DNA from: Mesorhizobium sp. SOD10 | GTDB taxonomy: Bacteria; Pseudomonadota; Alphaproteobacteria; Rhizobiales; Rhizobiaceae | Direction: 5' to 3' | DNA length: 64,000 bases | NCBI GenBank assembly: GCA_000824805.1 | Contig: CCNA01000036.1 | Span: 1-64,000, forward strand | Shown here: positions 16,983 to 25,414 of the stretch, piece after piece | How positions within the stretch are numbered: position 1 is the stretch's first letter | How the letters are laid out: each line of letters opens with the position of its first letter | Translations under genes and position numbers: made by a program | The notes under the pieces: generated by a model | The model's input: the letters and a program-made list of their open reading frames with translations, nothing else | The model's database searches: none | What the model was told of the DNA's origin: nothing

Positions 16983-19016
16983 ATGACCGCAGTTCAGTCG
17001 ATCACAAAGGATCCGCTCCTTCAGCCGCTAACCATACGCGGACTGACATTACGAAACCGAGTGATGAGCACAGCCCATGCCTCTGGCATGGACGATGCGA
17101 ACATGCCCGACTTCCGGTACCAACGGTATCATGAGGAGAAGGTGAAAGGGGGTTTAGCCCTCACGATGTTCGGAGGCAGCTCAAATATCGCGCCCGATTC
17201 ACCATCAGTATTCCGTCAGCTAGATGTCGGGACCGATCAGATCATTCCGCACTTTCAGCAGTTTTCAGAACGCATCCACAGACACGGCGCCGCACTGATG
17301 TGCCAGATCACGCACATGGGGCGACGGGGCGACGCGCAGACGGGCGCCTGGCTGCCGATGATCGCACCGTCTACGATACGAGAACAGCTGCACCGAAATT
17401 TCCCGAGAGAGATGGATAAGCACGACATTAACCGCATCGTGCGAGCGTTCGGAGACGCCGCATCCCGCTGCCGGGAGGGTGGCCTTGATGGGCTTGAAAC
17501 CTTGGCAGGTGGCCATTTAATCGGCCAGTTCCTATCGCCGATGACGAACTTCCGGAGCGACGCGTTCGGTGGGAGCTTGGAGAATCGCGTTCGCTTCGCA
17601 CTGATAATACACGAGGAGATCAGGCGGCGTGTAGGCGATGACTTCGTGGTCGGCATACGCCTGTCGATAGACGAGGGCGAGGGTGGCACGCGGCTCGACG
17701 AGGCGCTTCAAATCGCTGAAATCCTGTCCAGGGAAGGCGCGGTCGACTTCTTCAACTGCATGGTCGGCCGGATGGACACAGATGTCACGATCGTAGAAGA
17801 AAACATGCCTGGGATGAGCCGCCCGCTCGCTCCCTTCCTGGAGACGGTTGGACGTTTCCGGCAACACGTTGGCCTTCCGGTATTCCACGCTGCCCGGGTA
17901 ACAGACGTCGCCACAGCGCGTCACGCGATCCGCGACGGCTTGTTGGACATGGTTGCCATGACCCGCGCCCACATCGCTGACCCCGAGATCGTGAACAAGA
18001 TTGCCCGGGGGGAGGAGGACCGAATACGGCCCTGTATCGGTGCCTCACATTGCATCTATAAGAAACCGCATTGCATCCATAATCCGGCTGTCGGGCGGGA
18101 AACACTGCTGCCTATGCAGGTACCGAAAAGCAGCACTCCAGGTAAGAAGCTCGTCGTCGTCGGAGGTGGTCCTGCCGGTATGGAAGCAGCTCGCGTGTCA
18201 GCTGAACGCGGCCACAAGGTGGTCTTGTTCGAGGCGGCCTCGAAGCTGGGGGGGCAAGTGTTACTGGCCGCGCGAACGTCATGGAGAAAGGACCTGATCT
18301 CGATCGTCGATTGGCGTGTGGCCGAACTGGAAAGGCTTGGCGTCGACGTCCGATACAACGTGTATGCCGAATCCGGCGATATCCTTGCCGAGACTCCCGA
18401 TCACGTGTTTATCGCGACGGGCGGACTTCCGGCCGCCAAGAATTTCGATGGGGCCGATCTGGCGGTTTCAGGTTGGGATTTGCTGACTGGCGACGCCCAG
18501 GCTGCGAGGTCGGTCCTGATATGCGACCAGACCGGAAGGCATGAGGCAGTTGCCGTCGCTGACCATCTGTCCGCGGCCGGCCACGAGGTCACGCTGGCCA
18601 CGTCGGACGCGCAGTCGGCAGTAGAGATGGGTTATCCGGATAGGATCGTTTTTCACAAGCGCCTGGCAGAGCAGGGGGTCGCGACACACCCATATCTCAA
18701 ACTGCGTTCCATACGTCGGGAGGGCAACCAACTGGTCGCTACCATGGAGCATCGGCTGACGAATGCGTTGCAGGAATGGACCACTGATCAGGTGGTTCTG
18801 GAAGCGGGAACGGATCCCGTGACTGAACTTTACGACGAACTGCGGAATGCCTCGGTGAACGACGGTGTTACCGATGTGGACGCAATGGCCCGGTGGGAAG
18901 CGCAGCCCGTAGGTGATCGCCCCGGTTTTTCATTGTACCGGATCGGAGACGCCGTGACTTCCCGCACCATTCACGCTGCCCTGCTCGAGGCGTATCGGCT
19001 TACTGTGAACCTATGA
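16983..19016 (+). CDS. StcD/DgcA-like flavoprotein N-demethylase (OYE plus FAD/NAD domain)
   Basis: A 677-residue member of the trimethylamine-dehydrogenase/2,4-dienoyl-CoA-reductase class, close in pattern to dimethylglycine (DgcA) and N-methylproline (StcD) demethylases. Residues 1-370 form the FMN barrel (NRVMSTAHASGMDD, QITHMGRRGD, TRAHIADP). Cysteines in RPCIGASHCIYKKPHCIHN (about 351-362) are placed for an Fe-S cluster as in DgcA. A GGGPAGMEAA nucleotide-binding motif at about 393 opens the C-terminal oxidoreductase part. It removes an N-methyl group oxidatively and probably finishes what the MttB-like enzyme begins. A remnant of a second copy is at 37180-37350. Confidence 0.85.
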   Translation: MTAVQSITKDPLLQPLTIRGLTLRNRVMSTAHASGMDDANMPDFRYQRYHEEKVKGGLALTMFGGSSNIAPDSPSVFRQLDVGTDQIIPHFQQFSERIHRHGAALMCQITHMGRRGDAQTGAWLPMIAPSTIREQLHRNFPREMDKHDINRIVRAFGDAASRCREGGLDGLETLAGGHLIGQFLSPMTNFRSDAFGGSLENRVRFALIIHEEIRRRVGDDFVVGIRLSIDEGEGGTRLDEALQIAEILSREGAVDFFNCMVGRMDTDVTIVEENMPGMSRPLAPFLETVGRFRQHVGLPVFHAARVTDVATARHAIRDGLLDMVAMTRAHIADPEIVNKIARGEEDRIRPCIGASHCIYKKPHCIHNPAVGRETLLPMQVPKSSTPGKKLVVVGGGPAGMEAARVSAERGHKVVLFEAASKLGGQVLLAARTSWRKDLISIVDWRVAELERLGVDVRYNVYAESGDILAETPDHVFIATGGLPAAKNFDGADLAVSGWDLLTGDAQAARSVLICDQTGRHEAVAVADHLSAAGHEVTLATSDAQSAVEMGYPDRIVFHKRLAEQGVATHPYLKLRSIRREGNQLVATMEHRLTNALQEWTTDQVVLEAGTDPVTELYDELRNASVNDGVTDVDAMARWEAQPVGDRPGFSLYRIGDAVTSRTIHAALLEAYRLTVNL

Positions 19017-19114
19017 CCTTTGTAAGGGAAAAGACCGACAGCGCATTCCTATGCTCGCTCATTGGGGTGACAGGGCAAAGGCATGTCCTGACCGATTCCG
19101 GCGACACAGCGTGA

Positions 19115-19310
19115 TACCTAAGAGGTGTGTGTGGTGCTGCTCGATCGCGGGATCGTCGTTTCTAAGAGACCATCCGCCGAAAGCACAGCCCTGATTATGC
19201 ACGGCGCATACTCCGCAAGTCGCCACGAAAGATGATGTCTGGCGCCTCGATGTGGTGCGTATCAACGGTAAGAAGTTCTGTTTGTGGAGAGCGGTTGATC
19301 GTAAGCGGTG
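19115..19310 (+). pseudogene. IS6-family transposase fragment, internal part
   Basis: VLLDRGIVVS, then SPDYARRILRKSPRK in a second frame and INGKKFCLWRAVD in a third, all blocks of the IS6-type enzyme. It is bounded on the right by the IS66 fragment at 19314. Heavily frameshifted. Confidence 0.7.
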
Positions 19311-19313
19311 TTC

Positions 19314-19455
19314 TCAGGCCACGGCCTTAAGCTCGGGAGCGGCGATGAAGGCCCAGGGCAGAAGCTCGTCGATCTGGCTGTTTGGGTGGCCGTTGACGAT
19401 CCTGGCGAGCACGTCGGCCAGGTAGCCGAGCGCCTCGACGTCATTCAGCTTGCAG
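19314..19455 (-). pseudogene. IS66 TnpC C-terminal fragment
   Basis: The minus strand reads LNDVEALGYLADVLARIVNG, then HPNSQIDELLPWAFIAAPEL ending KAVA and a stop at 19316-19314. This is the conserved tail of an IS66 TnpC, of a different subgroup from the copy at 58635-60311. Everything upstream is lost. Confidence 0.85.
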
Positions 19456-19474
19456 GTTTATGCCGACCGCCGAA

Positions 19475-19539
19475 CTATGCCGAACGGGCGCGTTTCCGCC
19501 AACGTTTTTCATGACTTAGCCGCTGCAGGTTCGGCATAG
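19475..19539. repeat. 11-bp inverted repeat upstream of the recombinase stub
   Basis: CTATGCCGAAC (19475-19485) and GTTCGGCATAG (19529-19539) are perfect inverted copies 43 bases apart; a third partial copy TATGCCGA begins at 19459. Such repeats ahead of a tyrosine recombinase may be its crossover or binding site. Confidence 0.5.
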
Positions 19540-19581
19540 ATTAGGGTCTCTCCGTCGCGATTGGCGCGAAGGAGAGGACAC

Positions 19582-19878
19582 ATGAACGCAAGTGACTATC
19601 TGCAACGCAGCACGCTTTATCGGAAGCTGATTCACGGCCCCTATGGCGAGTTTTCACGGGTTTACGCAGCCCGATTGTCGGACGAAGGCTTGGGTCGGCA
19701 ATGCACCTGGCGATCGCTCAGCCTGTTTCGAGACCTGATGGACTGGCATGTTGGCAATGGACATGATCCTCAGGATTTAAGCGAAGTTCACGTTGATCGG
19801 TTTCTCGAGCACCGTTTCAAACACTGGAGCCCCGACTCGGGCGACCGATCAGCGCTTCGGCGCTTGCTTGCCGCATGC
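19582..19878 (+). pseudogene. Tyrosine recombinase/integrase, N-terminal stub
   Basis: MNASDYLQRSTLYRKLIHGP, VYAARLSDEGLGRQCTWRSL and PDSGDRSALRRLLA match the N-terminal SAM-like domain of rhizobial site-specific recombinases often found in sets of three (RIT-type). AAGGAGAGGAC precedes the ATG. After residue ~98 the frame runs antisense through an IS110 fragment, so the catalytic R-H-R-Y domain is missing. Confidence 0.65.
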
Positions 19879-19879
19879 T

Positions 19880-19976
19880 GGTGGCCCTCTCCCTCCCGGC
19901 CCGCCTCCGCAGTCGCAATAGCGTTCTTCAGCTTCGCAACATCGATTCCGACAAATGCTTCTCTATAATCCGCCAC
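19880..19976 (-). pseudogene. N-terminal fragment of an IS110-family transposase
   Basis: MADYREAFVGIDVAKLKNAI then ATAEAGREGE, starting from a GTG at 19976, is the first ~32 residues of an IS110-type enzyme with its first catalytic aspartate. Homology stops where the recombinase stub begins. It is a different subtype from the intact copy to its right. Confidence 0.75.
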
Positions 19977-20151
19977 GGCAAGTCCTCCTGTGGTGAGGAT
20001 CGGCTCGGCCCGCCCGAGATGGGGTATTCGGCTTGAGCCTTATCTTCGGGCGACAATGCATAGTGGATAGGTTGAAGGTGCTGCGCTTCGAGCTGATGGT
20101 AAACGTGGTCTGCATATCCGCAGCCACAAACATCACAGGGAGAAGCGCAGC

Positions 20152-21192
20152 ATGAAACACTATGCCGGATTGGACGTCGCGGTAAAAGAGACCGCGATTT
20201 GCATCGTCGACGAAACCGGCAAGATCTGCCGAGAGATGAAGGTGGAGAGCCATCCCGAGGATCTTGTGCGGGTGCTCTCGGATCCTGCCTGGACCTTTGA
20301 GCGGATCGGGCTTGAAGCCGGGCCATTGTCGCAATGGCTGTTCAGCGGCCTGGCCGAAACCGGCCTGCCGGTGGTGTGCATCGAAACCCGCCACACCAAG
20401 GCCTTCCTGGAGGCGCAGCCGAACAAATCCGACCGCATTGACGCCCGTGGCATTGCCCAGATGATGCGGGTCAACCTGTTTCGCCCGGTCCATGTCAAGA
20501 CGCTGACAAGCCAGAAGCGCCGGGCCCTGCTGATGGCGCGCAAACTCTTGCAGGATAAGGCGATCGCCATCGAAAACGACATCCGCGGGCTGTTGCGCAA
20601 CTTCGGTCTCAAGGTTGGGATGGTCGGCGCCGTCAAGTTCGAGCACCGCATCCGCGAGCTCACCGAAGGCATGCCCGATCTGGCCGAAATCATCGAACCG
20701 CTGCTCGAGGCGCGCAGCAAGCTGCGCGAGACGTTTGCCGCGCTCCACCGCAAACTTCTGGCCATCGTCCGCCATGATGCGGTCTGCAGGCGGCTGACGA
20801 CGATACCGGGCGTCGGTCCGGTGGTGGCGCTGGCCTATACGGCGACCATCGACATTCCGGCCCGCTTCCGCAACTCCAAGGCGGTCGGACCGATCTTGGG
20901 GCTGACGCCGATGCTCCATGAGTCGGGCGAAAGCTGCCGCATCGGCCGGATATCCCGCTGCGGCGACGGCATGATGCGAACGCTGCTTTACGAAGCCGCG
21001 CAGACACTGTTAACGCGCGTGACGAAATGGTCGTGGCTGAGGGCGTGGGCGATGAATGTTGCCAGGCGGCGCGGCCGACAGAAGGCCATTGTCGCATTAG
21101 CTCGCCGGCTGGCGGTGATCATGCATCGCATGTGGCGCGACGGCACAGAGTTTCGTTGGACACGACAAGACATCATGCCGAAGGCCGCCTGA
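20152..21192 (+). CDS. IS110-family transposase, intact
   Basis: A 346-residue DEDD recombinase: D8 in YAGLDVAVKE, E55 in IGLEAGPLS, D94 and D97 in NKSDRIDARG. The C-terminal part has LTTIPGVGPVVALAYTATID and FRNSKAVGPILGLTPMLHES with the expected catalytic serine zone, and ends in AVIMHRMWRDGTEFRW. The start ATG follows GGGAGAAGCGCAGC. A decayed relative lies at 11970-12350. Not the same subtype as the transposase at 1276-2388. Confidence 0.93.
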   Translation: MKHYAGLDVAVKETAICIVDETGKICREMKVESHPEDLVRVLSDPAWTFERIGLEAGPLSQWLFSGLAETGLPVVCIETRHTKAFLEAQPNKSDRIDARGIAQMMRVNLFRPVHVKTLTSQKRRALLMARKLLQDKAIAIENDIRGLLRNFGLKVGMVGAVKFEHRIRELTEGMPDLAEIIEPLLEARSKLRETFAALHRKLLAIVRHDAVCRRLTTIPGVGPVVALAYTATIDIPARFRNSKAVGPILGLTPMLHESGESCRIGRISRCGDGMMRTLLYEAAQTLLTRVTKWSWLRAWAMNVARRRGRQKAIVALARRLAVIMHRMWRDGTEFRWTRQDIMPKAA

Positions 21193-21215
21193 TCGTGCGC
21201 CCGACCAAGCAGCCT

Positions 21216-21299
21216 GCCGGCGCGCGCAGGGGCCCGTCAAGGGCAAGTCGCGGCGCGCTGACCTTCGGCCACCCTTGACCGGCCCCTGCGCGCGCCGGC
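21216..21299. repeat. Large hairpin in the IS110 right end
   Basis: The arms 21216-21243 and 21272-21299 are 28 bases each and complementary at 27 positions (GCCGGCGCGCGCAGGGGC pairs with GCCCCTGCGCGCGCCGGC), with a 28-base loop. It starts 24 bases after the transposase stop. It could be part of the bridge RNA, a strong terminator, or both. Confidence 0.8.
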
Positions 21300-21403
21300 C
21301 GAGCCGAAACCAGGTCGGGACGGTCGAACACGGAGATGAAACATGATCGCAGAGCGAGCGTGACAAGGATCACTCCCCATAAGGTTCCACCTGCCGGTGG
21401 AAA

Positions 21404-21637
21404 GAGCGTCCTTCGCGGGACGATGAATGAGGTGAGTTCGCGAGGGTTGCAGTACCGGTCGCATCACAACGATCAGGACGCGTCCGAGATTGTTCCGCCT
21501 CATTCTTCTGATCCCATCAAGGCGACGGCCGAGCGCCGATCCCGCAGAGAAGCAAGACCCCGCGAAAGACCTCAGATGCCGGCGAAGCGGAAAGCTCGAG
21601 AAGCGCTTGACTTCAACACGCCGAATAGAGAAGCAAC
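21404..21637 (+). repeat. Diverged repeat R1, copy 2
   Basis: Partner of 5138-5376 in the same orientation. It lies between the IS110 element and an IS6 remnant. No protein homology seen in either strand. Confidence 0.7.
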
Positions 21638-21689
21638 CCTCGGACGCGCAGTGTAGGGCGAGCCACCTCACCGGCAGAAGCGGACATAC

Positions 21690-22098
21690 GGTCTTACGGT
21701 TGATCATGACGGATATGTGCTCGACGAGATTGTCCAGACGCGTCGCAACAGCCCTGCTGACGCGAATTCAGAGAAGCAGGTCTTCCGCCAAGCGTATGAT
21801 TTAACGACAAATTGCGCCCCTAAGGGCGGCCAAACGCCAGCTCATGGCGAACGTGGAACACCGCTTGCTTAAAGGCTTGAACAACCGGGCGGAGAATTCT
21901 CACCTGCCGTTCCGAAAACGGGAGCGAACGCGACAGGGGTTGCGGTTGGTCGGCTCATTGCAACATTTCGTGTCTATCTTCTCCGCCGTCCGAAACCTCT
22001 TCGTCCCATCCCAGACCAACCGCTCCGCAGCACAAATTCGAACCCGCCGACGCCAAGCCATGGCCGCGTGGGAAGCCGAGAATGCACAGCCTGCCTGA
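21690..22098 (+). pseudogene. C-terminal remnant of an IS6-family transposase
   Basis: VDHDGYVLDEIVQTRRNS starts the homology; after a frameshift it continues MANVEHRLLKGLNNRAENSH then FRKRERTRQGLRLVGSLQHF and VSIFSAVRNLFVP. It ends at the natural stop. The N-terminal half is missing. Confidence 0.82.
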
Positions 22099-22202
22099 AA
22101 GCGCGGTGTTGTCCTCACGCGGCCACATTTCAAACACGTGACAAAGGCCGCCAGTATCCTCGTGGAAACACGTCTGACCATTATTACAAGAATCGTTGAG
22201 AC

Positions 22203-23291
22203 TTACGCCACCTCGTCAAGATCATTCATCGTAATGTCTAAAAAAAGCTGCTTCGGTATCCGCCGCCCCCTACGAACTTCCTGTGGTGCCATCCCATATA
22301 TTTCACGGAAGGATTTGGAGAAGTGCGACGCCGAGATAAATCCACAGGCTACGGCGATATCGACAATCGGCACGGCAGACTGTGTAAGCAGCATCCGAGC
22401 ACGTTCTAGCCGCAGCTCTCGATAGTAAGAAAGAGGCGAGCGACCTAATTCACTACGGAATAGGCGTTCAACCTGGCGGCGGGAGCGCTTTACGCTTCTT
22501 GCAAGCTTTTCGATCGACAGTGGTTCCACCAAGTGGTGTTCCATCTGCTCGATGATCTTGATCATTATCTGATTCAAAACGCCGTGCTTTTGCGAAAGCG
22601 GCAGCCTCTGACGCTCATTGGGCGCCCTTACGCGCTCGACGATGGCCTGCTCGCATATGCCTGCTACGGTCTCGTCGCCGAAATGCTGTTGAACCAGATG
22701 CAACATCATATCCAGCGAAGCCGAACCCCCGGCACATGTCCAAACATTGCCGTCTACTTGAAATATGACTGCATTCACGGGGACTTCCAGATATCGCTCG
22801 CTGAACCCGGGAAGTTTCTCCCAATGAATCGTGCAGTACTTATCGTTCAGCAACCCGGCCTTAGCCAATATGTAGGAGGCGGTCCCAATGCCGCTCACGG
22901 CCACCCCACAATGCCTGCATTCACGAAGCCAAGCTTCCAAAGATTTGTTCGAGTAGCTCTCCACATCCTGATCCGCGCAGATAACGACCATGCTCGGGCG
23001 ACATTCCTCGAATAAGCGACGGCGTTCACTTGAAATGGAACTATTGGTGACAGCGGAAAGCCCGCAAATGGCTTGAACCGCGCCACCGGACTCTGATGCG
23101 ACCCGCCAACGATACGCCTCATAACCCAACACCCGATTGGCCAGGCGCAATACCTCTACCGCCGAGGAGAAAGCCAGCATGGTAAAGTCTGGTACCAGAT
23201 AGAACACGACGATGAATGGCTCATGGACGAGATCCTTGCTGACGTTCCTGACCTCGAATGAACTAGATTGATATGGTTGCTGCGTAGTCAT
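22203..23291 (-). CDS. GlxA-type AraC-family regulator
   Basis: A 362-residue regulator with an N-terminal DJ-1/PfpI-like domain (about 25-190; FIVVFYLVPDFTMLAFSSAV, VSGIGTASYILAKAGLLND) and two C-terminal AraC helix-turn-helix units (SIEKLARSVKRSRRQVERLF and VDIAVACGFISASHFSKSF). This architecture is shared with GbdR and related activators of betaine and carnitine catabolism. The ATG at 23291 is chosen; 23306 is equally open and ribosome sites are weak for both. It is divergent from peptide importer 1, so it is the likely regulator of that operon. Confidence 0.85.
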   Translation of the reverse strand: MTTQQPYQSSSFEVRNVSKDLVHEPFIVVFYLVPDFTMLAFSSAVEVLRLANRVLGYEAYRWRVASESGGAVQAICGLSAVTNSSISSERRRLFEECRPSMVVICADQDVESYSNKSLEAWLRECRHCGVAVSGIGTASYILAKAGLLNDKYCTIHWEKLPGFSERYLEVPVNAVIFQVDGNVWTCAGGSASLDMMLHLVQQHFGDETVAGICEQAIVERVRAPNERQRLPLSQKHGVLNQIMIKIIEQMEHHLVEPLSIEKLARSVKRSRRQVERLFRSELGRSPLSYYRELRLERARMLLTQSAVPIVDIAVACGFISASHFSKSFREIYGMAPQEVRRGRRIPKQLFLDITMNDLDEVA

Positions 23292-23721
23292 GCCTGCTGT
23301 CCACATTTGCAGCGTTTCCCAGAACGCGCGAGAGAAGGCGGAAATGGAGTGGAACTATGAACTGGCGGAACTGTCACATCCCTTGAACCTTGGATTTTGT
23401 TCCGGCTGAACTTTCTCGCCGTGCGTCGGCTTGATGCTGTCCAGCATCGGACTTTCGGTGTAGGGCGGCGGTCGATCCCCAATGCGCTCGTGGCTGACTT
23501 GCTAGGCCACGTCATCGGTCGAAGCCTCGTATAGACCGTAATATAGATATGCGAGTGGGGGCCGCACGCTCAGGCCTCTCTGCCTTCCACAAGCCAGTTG
23601 CGCAGCGACAAATAGCTTGAACCGGAAGGAGTGCACTAGCGGCGGATCATCGGAAGTTGACATAGCTCGCTTTCCCCTGGCCGCGGGCGGCAGCCTTAGT
23701 AGCTGCCCTCACCTGTTTTGC
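23292..23721. other. Intergenic region between glxA-type gene and importer 1
   Basis: No gene is supported in this 430-base stretch. It is the divergent promoter region; the recognisable site begins at 23722. Confidence 0.5.
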
Positions 23722-23758
23722 TGTTGACAAAATGGCATCACTGGACAAAATGTCAATC
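23722..23758. promoter_or_regulatory. Bipartite operator candidate, importer 1
   Basis: TGTTGACA (23722-23729), 21 bases, then TGTCAATC (23751-23758). The first 17 bases are identical to the reverse complement of 39498-39514, and the spacing equals that of the site upstream of the DauR-like regulator. The TTGACA part could also serve as a -35 element. It ends 63 bases before the importer start. Confidence 0.6.
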
Positions 23759-23821
23759 AACGTCGCCACTTATAATGAGCGATGAATATCGTGGGAAATC
23801 GTACCGACCAGTGGGGAAGAT

Positions 23822-25357
23822 ATGCTGGACCGTCGCCAATTCACGAAATCGCTGATCGCCACCGGAACCGCGCTCGCGGCAGGGGCATCGTCATTGAACC
23901 TCGCCACGGCGCAACCTAAGCGCGGTGGGCGGTTACGCGTCGCCGGTCATGTGCAAAGCGCGCAGGACACGCTTGATCCCGCGAAATTCGCACAAAGCAC
24001 GGACTATGCCCGGGGGCATATGCTCTATAACGCTCTTACCCGCATCGACGGCAATGGGCAGGCCCAACCCGAACTTGCGGAGGCGTTCGAGGCAAATCAA
24101 GACGTCACGGAGTGGGTCTTCAAACTTCGCAAGGGCGTCACCTTCCATGACGGCAAGGCACTCGACGCCAACGATGTCATCTATTCGATCATGCGTCACA
24201 AGGACCCTAAGGTTGCCTCGGCCTCCAAGGGGCTGGTGGATGATCTCGTCGAGGTGGCTGCGGACGGAACGGACGGTGTTCGCGTCAAGCTCAAGAGCCC
24301 GAACGCTGACATTCCTGTGCTGCTTGGGACGTTCGGCTTTATGATCGTCAAGAAAGGAACGACCGACTTTTCGACGGCCATCGGGACCGGCCCTTTCCGG
24401 CTGAAAGAGTTCACCCCGGGTGTCCGGACCGTGGCCACCCGCAATGACAACTATTTCAAGCCGGGGAAACCTTACCTCGACGAGATTGAGTATTTCGGGA
24501 TCGCAGATCCGGTAGCGCGGCTGAATGCCCTCATCGCCGGCGATATTGACATGATGTCGGACTTGCGCCCGAACGCGATTGAAGAGGCCAAAAGAGCGTC
24601 AAACGTCGAAGTGTTCTCCACGCCTTGCCCGCGCTTCGTGCAATTCGCCATGATGTGTGATCGGGAGCCAACCAACAATCTCGATTTCCGTCTTGCGGTT
24701 AAGAATATGCTCGACCGCGAGCGCATCGTGCAGCAGGTCCTCAATGGCTACGGAGTCGTCGCCAATGATCACTTCGTCATGCCGAAGAGCCCAGTCTATA
24801 ATAGCTCCTTGCCGCAGCGCGGGGTCGACCTCGACAAGGCAAAATTCCACCTGAAGAAGGCAGGAATGGATAACACCAGTATTGAACTCCATGTCACGGA
24901 CGCCGTTCAGAACAGCATTGAGATGGGGCTGCTGCTGCAGCGTCAAGCAGCCCTCGCCGGACTTACGATCAACCTCAAGCGCGAGCCATCCGACGGTTAC
25001 TGGTCGAACATCTGGATAAAGCGACCTTTCCATGCCGTGGTGTGGAACCCGCGACCAACGGAAAGCCTTATGGCGACGCTGGTCTGGAAGTCGGATGCCA
25101 AGTGGAACGACACCCAGTTCAAGGATCCCCACCTCGACAAGCTCATTGACGCGGCACGCGGCACCATCGATCCGGGTAAGCGCAAACAAACATTCTGGGA
25201 CATTCAGTCAATCATCTACGAGCAAGGCGGAAACGCGATCCCCGCCTTCGTCAATTACATAGACGCTCATTCGAGCAAGGTGAAAGGGTTAACCCCCGTC
25301 CCAACGGGCAATCTTGGTGGCTTTAACTTCGCGGACAGCGTCTGGCTCGAGAGCTGA
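23822..25357 (+). CDS. ABC importer 1, substrate-binding protein (Opp/Dpp family)
   Basis: A 511-residue SBP_bac_5 periplasmic protein. The N-terminus MLDRRQFTKSLIATGTALAA is a twin-arginine export signal. Family blocks include ALTRIDGNGQAQPELAEAFE, WVFKLRKGVTFHDGKALDAN and GTGPFRLKEFTPG. GGGGAAGAT just upstream of the ATG gives the ribosome site. First gene of a four-gene operon. The actual ligand cannot be told; proteins of this family bind peptides but also betaines, opines and amides, and the nearby catabolic genes favour an amine or peptide-like ligand. Confidence 0.9.
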   Translation: MLDRRQFTKSLIATGTALAAGASSLNLATAQPKRGGRLRVAGHVQSAQDTLDPAKFAQSTDYARGHMLYNALTRIDGNGQAQPELAEAFEANQDVTEWVFKLRKGVTFHDGKALDANDVIYSIMRHKDPKVASASKGLVDDLVEVAADGTDGVRVKLKSPNADIPVLLGTFGFMIVKKGTTDFSTAIGTGPFRLKEFTPGVRTVATRNDNYFKPGKPYLDEIEYFGIADPVARLNALIAGDIDMMSDLRPNAIEEAKRASNVEVFSTPCPRFVQFAMMCDREPTNNLDFRLAVKNMLDRERIVQQVLNGYGVVANDHFVMPKSPVYNSSLPQRGVDLDKAKFHLKKAGMDNTSIELHVTDAVQNSIEMGLLLQRQAALAGLTINLKREPSDGYWSNIWIKRPFHAVVWNPRPTESLMATLVWKSDAKWNDTQFKDPHLDKLIDAARGTIDPGKRKQTFWDIQSIIYEQGGNAIPAFVNYIDAHSSKVKGLTPVPTGNLGGFNFADSVWLES

Positions 25358-25414
25358 GCTTTCACTGAATCGCGGGCGGTGGGGGCGCTCACCGCCCCAT
25401 TTGGGACTTTGCTG

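Larger units (their letters stand above)
20001..21306 (+). mobile_element. IS110-family element (IS1111-like), intact gene
   Basis: CGGCTCGGCC at 20001-20010 and its exact complement GGCCGAGCCG at 21297-21306 bracket an intact transposase, as the subterminal repeats of IS1111-type elements do. The right non-coding part holds a very long hairpin. The exact tips and any target duplication were not determined. Confidence 0.6.
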
